Assembly (NCBI GenBank): GCA_008501635.1
Contig: QQUJ01000029.1
Span: 1 to 64,000 of the forward strand
Length of the DNA stretch: 64,000 bases
Reading direction: 5' to 3'
Origin: Pseudomonadota bacterium
GTDB taxonomy: Bacteria; Pseudomonadota; Gammaproteobacteria; QQUJ01
The notes beneath the pieces were generated by a model, which did not search any database, had not been told where the DNA came from, and saw only the letters and a program-made list of their open reading frames with translations. A program made the position numbers and the translations under genes. Below are positions 24,150-33,389 of this stretch, in pieces. How positions within the stretch are numbered: the stretch's first letter is position 1; each line of letters starts with the position of its first letter.

Positions 24150-25790
24150 ATGACAACAGCCATCGAAACTCAGTCCATACCTAGCGCTGGTCGAAACGAG
24201 AGCGCGAACAGCGAGCCTAGGGGGCTCGGCCAAGAGGTATCGGGCGCTGTCATCGGGTTAGGTCTTGTATTTATTGCGCAGGCCACGCTCGGCTATGTCG
24301 GTTTGTCCGGCTGGCTGGCCGCGGGTTGGTTTCTGCTCGCGCAGGCTGCCTTGCTTGGCGTTGCCGCATGGCTGGCGTTTCGCCTGCTGCGAATCATACG
24401 CCAGCGATACTCCTCGCCCCTGAACGAGATCCGCCGCTGGGCACTGCGCATGCGCGGTGGCAACCTCAACGCTCGTCTACCCGCTGCCGAGGCAACCGCC
24501 GCTGGGAGTCTTGTCCACGACATCAATAGTCTGGCTGATGAGTTTCAGCGCCTCGCTCGTGATCTTGACCGCGAGGTAACCCGCCACACCGAACGCCTCG
24601 CACTTAAAACACGCTCGCTGCAGATCCTCTACGACGTAGCGGCCAGTGTGAACATGGCACGCGATCTCGACGAGCTTCTGACCCGTTTTCTCTACACATT
24701 GGTTGATCTGGTCAATGCTCGTGCCGGTGTGGTCAGATTGCTTAACGAAAATCGACAAATGCGTTTGATCGCCGCGACCGGTCTGGAACCCGAAGTACTG
24801 GAAAAGGAGGCTCTGGTACCGGTCGGGAGCTGTCTCTGCGGACAGGCGGCAGATACCAATCAGCTGCTTGTCGATAGTGAGAGCCGTTCCTGCCAAGGCT
24901 ATTTGGGTCGCTCGGCACTGGACAACACTGCGGCGACCCTCATAGCGGTGCCCCTGCAGTATCGCGGTGAAACGCTGGGAGTCTACAATCTGTTTCTTGA
25001 TCAGAATGTCGAACCAGGCGATGACCTTCGCGAACTGCTCATCAGCATCGGCCGTCATCTGGGTATGGCGATCGAAAAGGCACAGGTCGACAAGAAGGCC
25101 CAGTTCCTCTCCATCATGCAAGAGCGCACCATGCTCGCGCATGAGCTGCACGACTCCGTAGCCCAAACAATCGCCAGCCTGCGTTACAGGGTACGGGCCA
25201 TGGATGAGTTATTGCCAGCGAATGCCACCGCCAAGGTACGGGCGGAACTGCTGCAAATCCGTAGCACGTTAGACGAGGCCCATACCGAACTGCGCGAGCT
25301 GATGGTTCACTATCGCGCCCCCATGGACGAGCGCGGATTACTGCCTGCGATAGAAGATCTGATCGATCGCTTTCGTCGTGAAACCGGCATCACTCTATTC
25401 GTACAACGCGACTGCGGGAGATCCAATCTCCCTGCCCTACTCGAGATGCAGGTTTTGCGCATCATTCAAGAGGCGCTTGCTAATGTGCGCAAGCATAGCA
25501 AAGCGCAAACAGTACGCATTCTCATGCGTTGTACCGATGGCGAATACTACCGTGTTCTTATCGAGGACGATGGCACTGGCTTCTCCAAATCCCCCGACAG
25601 TGGACGGCTAGGTGAACACGTCGGGCTCGGGATTATGCAAGAACGTGCCCAGCGTCTGGGCGGTACCCTCACCATCGAGAGCGAACCCAACGAGGGCACG
25701 CGCGTCGAGCTGACTTTTCGACATCGCCGAGATCCTTCTCATAATCCTGAAAGCAAAAGAGAGAATCATCATGCGTGTGCTGATCATTGA
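24150..25790 (+). CDS. Membrane sensor histidine kinase (HAMP-GAF-HisKA_3)
   Basis: 546 residues. Two membrane helices (from ~30 to ~82) are separated by only a short outer loop, so there is no periplasmic sensor. HAMP and a coiled coil come next (EIRRWALRMRGGNLNARLP). A GAF domain (~165-305) contains VPVGSCLCGQAADT and SESRSCQG, three cysteines. HisKA_3 has the phospho-His in MLAHELHDSVAQTIA (~332), and the HATPase has NVRKHSKA and IEDDGTGF. This is the NarX/NreB class. The gene overlaps the next regulator by 20 bp and follows dsrN by 100 bp. Sensing is probably cytoplasmic through the GAF; the signal is unknown. Confidence 0.88.
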   Translation: MTTAIETQSIPSAGRNESANSEPRGLGQEVSGAVIGLGLVFIAQATLGYVGLSGWLAAGWFLLAQAALLGVAAWLAFRLLRIIRQRYSSPLNEIRRWALRMRGGNLNARLPAAEATAAGSLVHDINSLADEFQRLARDLDREVTRHTERLALKTRSLQILYDVAASVNMARDLDELLTRFLYTLVDLVNARAGVVRLLNENRQMRLIAATGLEPEVLEKEALVPVGSCLCGQAADTNQLLVDSESRSCQGYLGRSALDNTAATLIAVPLQYRGETLGVYNLFLDQNVEPGDDLRELLISIGRHLGMAIEKAQVDKKAQFLSIMQERTMLAHELHDSVAQTIASLRYRVRAMDELLPANATAKVRAELLQIRSTLDEAHTELRELMVHYRAPMDERGLLPAIEDLIDRFRRETGITLFVQRDCGRSNLPALLEMQVLRIIQEALANVRKHSKAQTVRILMRCTDGEYYRVLIEDDGTGFSKSPDSGRLGEHVGLGIMQERAQRLGGTLTIESEPNEGTRVELTFRHRRDPSHNPESKRENHHACADH

Positions 25791-26436
25791 TGATCATGCC
25801 CTGTTCCGGGTCGGGCTCCAGGAACTGCTGGAACGCCGCGGCATTGAAGTTTGCGGCGCGGTCGGCGATGGCGAAGAGGGTCTGCAGCTTGCCGGCGAGA
25901 TAACGCCCGACATCGTGCTGTTGGATCTGCGAATGCCCAATACCGATGGCCTGACTGTGCTGAGAGCCATGCGCGCTGCAGGGCTGAGTATGCCTGTCGT
26001 TATGCTCACCACAAGCAGCGATGAACGTGATCTGGTCGAATCGCTGCGCTCGGGAGCGCAGGGCTATCTGATCAAGGACATGGAACCCGACGAGGTTGTG
26101 AACGCACTTGGCGAGATCATCACCGGTCATACTGTCGTCGCGCCCGGCCTGACCAGTGTGTTGGCCGATGCGGTTCGTTCTGACCACGGTGAGGGCAATG
26201 TGAGTTCCAGTCCTTTTGCCGAACTCACGCCGCGCGAAACCGAGATTTTATGCCATTTGGCCGAAGGTCAAAGCAACAAAGTAATCGCGCGCAACCTGGG
26301 TATCTCGGACGGTACTGTCAAACTTCACGTCAAAGCCATTCTGCGTAAACTTGGAGTGCACTCGCGCGTGGAGGCTGCGGTGATGGCGGTCCAACATGGT
26401 CTCAACCGCAAGCAGGTGGAGATCCAGAGCACCTGA
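25771..26436 (+). CDS. NarL/FixJ-family response regulator
   Basis: 221 residues. Receiver: acidic pair in IIDDHALFR, phospho-acceptor D52 (IVLLDLRMPNTDGL), Thr/Ser in VMLTTSSDERD and Lys in YLIKDMEPDE. Output: LuxR-type HTH, LTPRETEILCHLAEGQSNKVIARNLG followed by SDGTVKLHVKAIL (continuing to LRKLGV). The 20-bp overlap with the kinase gene makes it the cognate partner. Position right after the dsr operon makes the dsr promoter, the palindrome at 24093 and the rhodanese candidate targets; no binding site can be proven by reading. Confidence 0.9.
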   Translation: MRVLIIDDHALFRVGLQELLERRGIEVCGAVGDGEEGLQLAGEITPDIVLLDLRMPNTDGLTVLRAMRAAGLSMPVVMLTTSSDERDLVESLRSGAQGYLIKDMEPDEVVNALGEIITGHTVVAPGLTSVLADAVRSDHGEGNVSSSPFAELTPRETEILCHLAEGQSNKVIARNLGISDGTVKLHVKAILRKLGVHSRVEAAVMAVQHGLNRKQVEIQST

Positions 26437-26464
26437 GAAACTGTTTCTTTATACACCGTTCAGA

Positions 26465-26938
26465 ATGGCTACTTTTCGTGATTTTGTCGAGGCGTGCCGG
26501 CGTGAAGTCGAAGAACTCTATCCATGGGATCTTGCCGACGCCCTAACGCGGGGGGAGCCCTTGCTCCTGATTGACGTTCGTGAGCCGTACGAATTTGCGG
26601 CGCTCAATATCGCCGGTTCTATCAATGTCCCGCGCGGAATACTCGAACCCACCTGCGACTACGGCTACGAGGAGACTCTGCCAGAATTGGTTGAGGCGCG
26701 GAATGCTCCCATCGTGCTCATCTGCCGCTCGGGAAATCGCAGCTTGCTGGCTGGTAGCGTTTTGAAGCAGATGGGTTTTCGCAACGTACGCTCCCTGGCT
26801 ACCGGACTGAAGGGCTGGAACGACTACGATCAAGCCTTGGTCAACGAACAACAGGATACTATCGATGCGGATGTAGCTGAAACTATTCTTTCTCCCCCAC
26901 TGAAACCCGAGCAACTCGCCCCAAAAGAATCGAGCTGA
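26465..26938 (+). CDS. Rhodanese-domain protein
   Basis: 157 residues with one rhodanese domain: LLIDVREPYEFAALNIAGSINVPRG and the active-site loop ICRSGNRSLLAG, where the Cys carries the persulfide. A 25-residue N-terminal helix and a ~35-residue acidic tail flank the domain. No signal peptide, so cytoplasmic. ATG at 26465 is preferred to an upstream in-frame start that would overlap the regulator by 41 bp. Next to dsr genes, it could charge DsrE/TusA with sulfur, as rhodanese does in Allochromatium; the role is inferred. Confidence 0.85.
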   Translation: MATFRDFVEACRREVEELYPWDLADALTRGEPLLLIDVREPYEFAALNIAGSINVPRGILEPTCDYGYEETLPELVEARNAPIVLICRSGNRSLLAGSVLKQMGFRNVRSLATGLKGWNDYDQALVNEQQDTIDADVAETILSPPLKPEQLAPKESS

Positions 26939-26945
26939 TTAGACG

Positions 26946-28931
26946 TTACGAGATAACGCGATAAGCCTCTGCTTCGATAAACACCTTCACCAACCGTCGA
27001 TCTATCTTGCCGGCGCCAACCTCCTGGTGAAGGATATCGAGTGCCTGATCTTCGGGCAGGCCGCGCTTGTAAGGTCTGTCACCCGCTGTGAGAGCGTCAT
27101 AGATATCAGCGACCGTCATGATTTTCGACTGCAGCGGTATTTCTTCAGCACCCAAACCCAACGGATAACCCGAGCCATCCAGTTTTTCATGGTGTGCATA
27201 GGCAATATCCGGCACGTTCTGCAGGCTGCCACTCCACGGAATCAGGCTGAGAAACGCGTAGGTATGACTGACATGCGATTCGATCTGCAAACGCTCGTCC
27301 GGGCTCAGGCTGCCCTGAGCCGCAGTTAGATCCGAGAACTCAAAATCCTCCAGTATGGGCGCTTCCTTACCCTCTTCGGTGGGGAAGGTGTAAGAAAGCA
27401 GTTCGCTCAGTTCGGTGGGTACTTCACGGCGTGAAACGCTGGGTTCGTTACTTTTGAGTATCAGACCGAGGAAACGGTCGAGGCGTTTGCGCTCTTCCGA
27501 TATGGCCTCTTCGGTCGCGCGCCGGCACTCTACCAGTTCCTTGTCGCTATAGGTCCCCATTTCGTGCATCTGTATCAACTTTTTATAAGCTCGTCGTTCA
27601 TGACTGGCTCTGGCATAGGCAAAGCGCTGCTGAATCAGATTCAATTGATGAGGAAAAAGCTTTTTCGGTTTTGTCAGCACATGTTCCCGTACACCAACCT
27701 TGCCAAAATCATGCAACAACGAGGCGTAACGGAGTTCGCGCATCTGATCGACGGAAAAAATCGCATCCTTGAGACCGTGGTCCTGTGTACGATCGACAGC
27801 CGCCGCCAGCCGCTCGGTGTACTCTGCCACGCGGAACGAGTGGCCGGCGGTTACCGGGTCTCGCGCTTCTATGGCCTGCACCGAGGCTCTGATGAAGCTC
27901 TCGAACAACTCCTCGATATCAGAGTAGAGCTGCGCATTGCGCACAGCGATACCGGCCTGAGCACATATCCCCGTCAGAATCTCCAGATCGGCCTGATCGA
28001 ATGCCTTGGGATCGGTCGCGTTATCGACCTGCATCAATCCCAACACCTCGTCACCTATCAGCAGTGGAGCGCACATCATGCTGCGAATCGAGAGATTGAT
28101 TATCGAGTCACGCGCCCCAAACCGCTCATCGCCCAAGGCGTCAACCGACAATATGGCTTGTTTATGCGAGACCACCTGTTCGACGATAGTGCTGGAGATC
28201 GCGATCTCGGGCTCTTCGTCGTCGATGCCGCTTCTTGCTTTCTGGGCAATGGGCATCAGTTGATCGCTGTCACGGGACCTGAGAAGGACAAACGCCCGCT
28301 CAGCACCCGGGAAGATATCGAAGATGTAGTCCAACATCTTCTGCATCAGTAGCTCTCGATCGTCCACCGCGCCGAGTGCAACACTCACTTGAGCTAGTGC
28401 CTGCAGGCGACGCAATGCCTCCGCCAGCGATTCATCTGCCCGCTGATCCAGGCTAAGTCGGGCCATGACGCTTTTGGAGGCATCGAGCATCACGCTCATA
28501 TGCGCGGGGGGTGCATCGTCCAGACGCAATCCAGTACGGCCCTGCTCGGGATGGCGACTGAAGACACCGCCGTGAGGTCGGCCCGTTGTGGTCAATCCTT
28601 GGCCAATCATGGAACTTTCATCCCGCTGCACCCGGTAAACCAGCATGGTCAGTGAGATGCGGATCTCATCACCATCCCTCAGGGCTCTTGGCTGCCTGGC
28701 GGGCAACGGCTCACCATTCACCAGCGTACCATTGGTGGATCCAAGATCCTCGATCACATATCCCTTGTTTTCTTTACGTATATGCGCATGCCGACGGCTC
28801 ACCTGACCGTCGGGCAGGGGCAGAAAAATGCGCGGGTCGACCCCCTCCGGCGAGCGTCCCAAATAGACTTCACCGGACAGTTTGAAAACGCGTCCCGCAT
28901 CGTGTCCTTCGCGAATTTGAAGGGTGGCCAT
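26946..28931 (-). CDS. FHA-GAF-HD-GYP signalling protein
   Basis: 661 residues. An N-terminal FHA domain (YLGRSPEGVDP, VSRRHAHIRK, DLGSTNGTLVNG) binds phosphothreonine. A GAF domain follows (~190-340; AFVLLRSRDSDQLMPIAQKA, MCAPLLIGDEVLGLMQVDN). The C-terminal HD-GYP part has the H-D pair in LLHDFGKVGV, HHEKLDGSGYPLGL, and VADIYDALTAGDRPYK, which fits cyclic-di-GMP hydrolysis. Unusually about 110 residues are inserted between KPKKLFPHQLNLIQ and the SPDERLQIESH helix. ATG at 28931 has GAGG upstream; one 12 codons earlier has none. It diverges from the kinase/PilT operon and probably belongs to it functionally. Confidence 0.88.
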   Translation of the reverse strand: MATLQIREGHDAGRVFKLSGEVYLGRSPEGVDPRIFLPLPDGQVSRRHAHIRKENKGYVIEDLGSTNGTLVNGEPLPARQPRALRDGDEIRISLTMLVYRVQRDESSMIGQGLTTTGRPHGGVFSRHPEQGRTGLRLDDAPPAHMSVMLDASKSVMARLSLDQRADESLAEALRRLQALAQVSVALGAVDDRELLMQKMLDYIFDIFPGAERAFVLLRSRDSDQLMPIAQKARSGIDDEEPEIAISSTIVEQVVSHKQAILSVDALGDERFGARDSIINLSIRSMMCAPLLIGDEVLGLMQVDNATDPKAFDQADLEILTGICAQAGIAVRNAQLYSDIEELFESFIRASVQAIEARDPVTAGHSFRVAEYTERLAAAVDRTQDHGLKDAIFSVDQMRELRYASLLHDFGKVGVREHVLTKPKKLFPHQLNLIQQRFAYARASHERRAYKKLIQMHEMGTYSDKELVECRRATEEAISEERKRLDRFLGLILKSNEPSVSRREVPTELSELLSYTFPTEEGKEAPILEDFEFSDLTAAQGSLSPDERLQIESHVSHTYAFLSLIPWSGSLQNVPDIAYAHHEKLDGSGYPLGLGAEEIPLQSKIMTVADIYDALTAGDRPYKRGLPEDQALDILHQEVGAGKIDRRLVKVFIEAEAYRVIS

Positions 28932-29317
28932 TACCCTAGCCTCTTGTTTCCCCGGTGTTAACTTCATGCGTTACTATACCAATCACCCACAAGTTACCAG
29001 AATTGTTAGTGAAACTCGACAGTATTTCTGTGATTTTAACGGGATCTGCTGTCTGGTCGGTGATTCCAACACTATGGTAGAGTAGCCCCAAAGAAATCGC
29101 GTAAGTACGGGCCATTGGAAGGAATTTCCCACCCGTCGAGGGGCCCGACAGACTAAAGTTTCTGGACAGGACGCTCAACTGAGAATCCTCGCACTGGACG
29201 GCTGTGTGGCCAACCGGCCGATTCTCCACTTGTGTTGTTGCTTGCACATCGAAACCGAGACCACCAGAACTGGCCCGTGGGCGGAGTGTCCGAAAACAGG
29301 TAATTGTAGGGATAACA
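28932..29317. promoter_or_regulatory. Divergent region between HD-GYP gene and kinase/PilT operon
   Basis: 386 bp with no supported gene. It should hold the promoters of both divergent units. No sigma-70 boxes or sigma-54 sites stood out clearly. Confidence 0.4.
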
Positions 29318-29785
29318 ATGGGATCCGATAAACTAGTTGTTCCAAAACAGCTCAGCCAGGTGACACTGTGGGTGCACCCCGAAGGGATCGTGGAAGGCGC
29401 TCTGTTTGTCAGCATTGAGCACGACCCTTCGCATCCTGAGGACCCGGCGCAGGTGCTCAATCACACCTCTCCCTTCATTGTGGTGCGCCGCGAAAACCCG
29501 GACGAGCTGCGTTTTTACAACAAGAGTTCAATAGTGCGCGTGCACTATCGTGCGAACGAGTCAACGACACCCGATCTGCAACCGTTGAGATGCACTCTGC
29601 ACATGATGGACGGCAGTCTGTTGCGCGGCGAAATTCGGCGCGAACTGCCACCCGATCGCTCCCGTTTCTATGATTTTCTGAATCTGGAGAAAGAGCGCTT
29701 CGCTAAACTCTATTTGGAAGAGGATCAGGTTTGTTTGGTCAATAAGTCGTATATCGTTTGCGGTTTGGACGAGAGCGTCCGCTGA
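29318..29785 (+). CDS. Hypothetical protein with two related beta domains
   Basis: 155 residues, no signal or membrane segment. The two halves look alike. The first runs VTLWVHPEGIVEGALFVSI to FIVVRRENPDELRFYNKSSIVRV; the second runs CTLHMMDGSLLRGEIRREL to FAKLYLEEDQVCLVNKSYIV. The repeated NKS-x-IV at each end and G-x-hydrophobic strands recall small Sm-like or PilZ-sized barrels, but the family is not named. The ATG with GGG 6 bases upstream is chosen over a longer open frame. It begins the unit with the HEAT-kinase and PilT genes, 56 bp upstream of the kinase, so a role in the same module is likely. Confidence 0.75.
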   Translation: MGSDKLVVPKQLSQVTLWVHPEGIVEGALFVSIEHDPSHPEDPAQVLNHTSPFIVVRRENPDELRFYNKSSIVRVHYRANESTTPDLQPLRCTLHMMDGSLLRGEIRRELPPDRSRFYDFLNLEKERFAKLYLEEDQVCLVNKSYIVCGLDESVR

Positions 29786-29841
29786 ATGGCCCTATCCAAC
29801 ATAGAGCCGAACACGATACTTGAAGCGGAAATCTACTGACT

Positions 29842-32289
29842 ATGGGGATACTGGACGGGTTCCGCATCAACAAAGCGGTAGCAACTATCGTCAAGGCCAA
29901 AAGTGCAGCCACTTCGGATGTTGCGGACGCTGTATTGCAGCTTAAACAATCTGGCGAGGGCGCAACCGAGAAATTGATTGAGGCGCTGGGTCGCACCCGC
30001 ACGCCAGGCACTGTCGTTGCCGTTCTCGGCACCTTTCTCGACAACTCGACGCTCCACTATTTCGCCAATGCGCTGACCAGCAAAGATGCAACTATCGTCG
30101 ACGGCGTCGCGAAAGTGTTGGCCGCGGGTAAGCGTTATGACCCCAACCTCCTGCTCGAAATCTACGCCGACCCCGCCAGCCCTAAAGGCCTGTTGTCCCG
30201 AATTCTTCTGGCCCAGCGCGAACGCCTCAACATCCGATCGCTGCTGCGCTTGATGGGAAAGATCCCGCCCGAGGCGCGCACCGGTGTCTTCCGTATCATG
30301 GAGGAGGTTGCGTCGGCGGAAAACGTTAATGATCTAATCGGTTTCGTCGAGAGCGATGACCCTGTCATCCGGCTGCATACCGCACGCGTTTTACGTCGCT
30401 TCAGTACCGAAGCGGTGCGTGATGCATTGATGAAACTACTCAGTGACTCCGCGAAAGCCGTTCGACTTGAAGCGTTGACCGGTCTTAGCGAACTCAGCAT
30501 CCCAGTCGACATCGAACCACTATGCAAAATGCTGCGCGATGCGGATATGACAGTGCAGAGCAAAGCCATCGACACGATCATACGCATCAATTCACCCGAT
30601 TCCGTCCAATATCTCCTTGAAGTGCTCCAGGATGATTCCGAATATGTACGTCGCGCCGCTGTCGAAGTGCTCAACGAAGTCGGCAATACCAATGCGATCA
30701 AAGATCTAATCACCGCGTTGCGCGATCAGGATTGGTGGGTACGGGTGCGGGCTGCCGACGCTCTGGGCAGCATTGGCGGACCTCGTGTAGTCGAATCGGT
30801 GCTGTCCCTGATCAAGGATGAAGACGAATTCATTCGCCGTTTTGCTATCGAGATCCTGAATTCAACCAAGGACAGCCGCGCAAAGAACTATCTGGAGGAA
30901 GCACTCAAAGATGACGATTGGTGGGTGCGTGAGCGTGCCGTTGACGCTCTGGCCGCGATTGGCGATGTATCGGTCCTGCCTAAACTGGTCGAACTGATGA
31001 AACGCGACAGCCGGGCCGCGCCGGTTGTGATAAAGGCCCTGACAACCCTTGGCGACAGTCAGGCCGTCAAGCCCATTATGGAGATGTTACACAGCGCGGA
31101 CACCGGCATCCGCAAGGAAGCGTTGCGGGCGTTGGCGGTCCTCGCGGATGAGAACAATGTCGACGAAGTCCGACGCGCCGCGCAAGAACTCTGCAACTCA
31201 TCCAACGACGATATCCGTGCTCTAGCCGATACGACGGTCAATACCTTGATTGCCAAGCCGAATGCAGCACAACGCGCCAAAGACATCAGCAGGGAACCCG
31301 TGCGTACTGGATCAACAATGCTTCAGGCGCACTCGATGTTGGGTGGCGAAGTCTCCAGTAGTACCAGTGACGCAACGATCATCGCCGAAACCAAAATGAC
31401 CAGCGAAGGGCATGCAGCGGTCGACGCGATCGATGCGGCAAAACTTAAACCCGGCGAAGTGATTGCCGATCGCTACCGTATTATTCGACACATTGGTCGC
31501 GGCGCATTCGGTGTTGTGGTACTGGTGCAGGACATGATGGTGCATGAGGACATCGTCCTGAAATTCATCACTCCCCAACTCACTTCGAGTGAAGATGTTA
31601 TCAAGCGTTTCGTCCTGGAGATGAAATACGCCCGCAAAATCACTCACGAAAACGTTATCCGCATCTACGATTTCATCACCTTCGGCAGCTCCTACGCCAT
31701 GTCCATGGAGTACTTTGAAAGCCACTCCCTGGCCGCCGAGCTCAAATCCGGCAAACCAATGAGTCTGCAGCGCGCCCTGCGCATTCTGCTGGACATCTGT
31801 TCCGGCATGATCGTCACGCATAAAGGAAATCTGGTTCATCGTGATCTCAAGCCCTCGAACATTCTCATCGATGAGAATGATCTGGTTAAAATCGTCGATT
31901 TCGGCCTGGCCGCAGCGGCTCGCGAAGGTGAGTCGCGTTTGACAAAAACGGGGATCATCCTCGGGACGCCGACTTACATGGCACCCGAACAGGTTAAGGG
32001 CGGGAAGGTGGATTCCCGCACCGATGTCTACAGCTTGGGGATCATAATGTACGAAATGTTCACCGGCCGCCCCCCTTATGTGGCCGACGATCCTATGGGC
32101 ATTCTGTTCCAGCACATGGAAGGCAAGGCCAAGCCGCCGCGCGAACAAAACACCAGTCTGCCCGAAGACCTCGACGCTCTGATTCGCAAGGCCATGGCCC
32201 GCAAAGCCGAAGACCGCTTTGCCAATATGGATGAACTGCGTCAGGCGGTTGCACAACTCCTCGAAAAATTGGGGGATGATCGGGAATGA
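29842..32289 (+). CDS. HEAT-repeat Ser/Thr protein kinase
   Basis: 815 residues. The first ~480 residues form a HEAT-repeat solenoid (repeats such as DDSEYVRRAAVEVLNEVG, QDWWVRVRAADALGSIG, DDDWWVRERAVDALAAIG). A low-complexity linker rich in Ser/Thr (~480-540) follows, then a Hanks-type kinase (~545-810) with IGRGAFGVV, the Lys in VLKFI, HRDLKPSN (~666), DFGLAA, and GTPTYMAPEQ. All catalytic residues are present, so it should be active. No membrane helix, so cytoplasmic. It overlaps the first PilT gene by 4 bp. HEAT repeats probably bind the partner; FHA proteins nearby are natural readers of its phosphorylation. Confidence 0.9.
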   Translation: MGILDGFRINKAVATIVKAKSAATSDVADAVLQLKQSGEGATEKLIEALGRTRTPGTVVAVLGTFLDNSTLHYFANALTSKDATIVDGVAKVLAAGKRYDPNLLLEIYADPASPKGLLSRILLAQRERLNIRSLLRLMGKIPPEARTGVFRIMEEVASAENVNDLIGFVESDDPVIRLHTARVLRRFSTEAVRDALMKLLSDSAKAVRLEALTGLSELSIPVDIEPLCKMLRDADMTVQSKAIDTIIRINSPDSVQYLLEVLQDDSEYVRRAAVEVLNEVGNTNAIKDLITALRDQDWWVRVRAADALGSIGGPRVVESVLSLIKDEDEFIRRFAIEILNSTKDSRAKNYLEEALKDDDWWVRERAVDALAAIGDVSVLPKLVELMKRDSRAAPVVIKALTTLGDSQAVKPIMEMLHSADTGIRKEALRALAVLADENNVDEVRRAAQELCNSSNDDIRALADTTVNTLIAKPNAAQRAKDISREPVRTGSTMLQAHSMLGGEVSSSTSDATIIAETKMTSEGHAAVDAIDAAKLKPGEVIADRYRIIRHIGRGAFGVVVLVQDMMVHEDIVLKFITPQLTSSEDVIKRFVLEMKYARKITHENVIRIYDFITFGSSYAMSMEYFESHSLAAELKSGKPMSLQRALRILLDICSGMIVTHKGNLVHRDLKPSNILIDENDLVKIVDFGLAAAAREGESRLTKTGIILGTPTYMAPEQVKGGKVDSRTDVYSLGIIMYEMFTGRPPYVADDPMGILFQHMEGKAKPPREQNTSLPEDLDALIRKAMARKAEDRFANMDELRQAVAQLLEKLGDDRE

Positions 32290-33386
32290 CAGCGGCGCGT
32301 ATCGATGCCTTCCTGCAATTAGGCCGCGAGCAAGGTTGCTCCGACATCCATCTTGCGGTTGGCATGCCACCCATTCTGAGGTTGCACGGTGAGCTGACAC
32401 CGGTGCGTTATCGTGAACTCGATCCCGATGAGTTGGAGCGACTCCTCGACGAGATTCTCAATGACGAGCAGCGTACTCAATTCAATAAGGGAGGGGATCT
32501 CGATCTGTCCTACGAAAGCGAAGACGCTGGCCGCTTCCGCGTCAATCTATTCCGTAAGGTGGGCGGCCTCGGAGCGACATTTCGTGTCATTCCAGAAGAA
32601 ATCCCGTCACTCGAAAGTTTGAACCTTCCACCTGTCATTCAAAAGTTTACGGATCTGCATCAAGGCCTCGTGCTGGTAACAGGTGCAACAGGCACGGGTA
32701 AAACGACGACGCTTTCATCGATGATTCATCACATCAATCAGCATCGAAAGCTCACCATCATTACCTTGGAAGATCCCATAGAGTTCGTGCATAAAAGCGC
32801 TGAATCACTGATCGTTCAGCGCGAGGTGGGAGTCCATGTGCCCAATTTTGCGGAGGGACTTCGGGCCGCGTTGCGCGAAGATCCAGATATCATTCTGGTA
32901 GGTGAGCTGCGTGATCTGGAAACGGTTTCGCTCGCGCTGATCGCGGCTGAAACCGGCCATCTGGTGCTCGGCACCCTGCACACCACTACAGCCACCAAGA
33001 CGCTCGATCGTATTATCGACGCCCTGCCGGTAGAGCAGAAACTCCAGGGTATGACCTCGCTTTCGCAGAACCTGCGTGCTGTAGTCAGTCAATCATTAGT
33101 ACGCACGCCGGACGGTCGGGGCCGCAAAGCTATTTGCGAAATCATGGTCATGACACCCGCCATTTCTCACCTGCTGATGAGCGGGAAAGTGTTCCAGATC
33201 CCCAGCAAACTGCAAACCGGCCGCGATCAGGGAATGCAGTTGCTTGATCAGGCATTGCTCGAGGCGGTTCAATCGAAGCAGATAGATCCTGATGATGCCT
33301 ATCGTCACGCGGTGGACAAAAAACAGTTCCAGCGTTTCGTCACTGATCCCACCCTATTGCCGACAGTAAACCTGGTGGGACAGTAG
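32286..33386 (+). CDS. PilT/PilU-type ATPase, first copy
   Basis: 366 residues of the PilT retraction-ATPase family. N-terminal PAS-like part GCSDIHLAVGMPPILRLHGEL, Walker A GATGTGKTTT, the Asp box ITLEDPIEF, Walker B DPDIILVGELRD, and the His box GHLVLGTLHTTTA are all intact. Such hexamers power type IV pilus disassembly at the inner membrane. The start overlaps the kinase stop (ATGA), so production is coupled to the kinase. The closest known role is twitching or DNA uptake, but no pilus structural gene is near, and this pair could drive something else. Confidence 0.9.
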   Translation: MTAARIDAFLQLGREQGCSDIHLAVGMPPILRLHGELTPVRYRELDPDELERLLDEILNDEQRTQFNKGGDLDLSYESEDAGRFRVNLFRKVGGLGATFRVIPEEIPSLESLNLPPVIQKFTDLHQGLVLVTGATGTGKTTTLSSMIHHINQHRKLTIITLEDPIEFVHKSAESLIVQREVGVHVPNFAEGLRAALREDPDIILVGELRDLETVSLALIAAETGHLVLGTLHTTTATKTLDRIIDALPVEQKLQGMTSLSQNLRAVVSQSLVRTPDGRGRKAICEIMVMTPAISHLLMSGKVFQIPSKLQTGRDQGMQLLDQALLEAVQSKQIDPDDAYRHAVDKKQFQRFVTDPTLLPTVNLVGQ

Positions 33387-33389
33387 GCC

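Noticed and set aside
24150-25790. NarX as the name of the sensor kinase
   Set aside because: The periplasmic nitrate-binding P-box domain is absent; only the cytoplasmic architecture is similar.
31312-32400. A 362-codon antisense frame over the HEAT-kinase gene
   Set aside because: Mirror of the kinase codons; residue content shows no domain.
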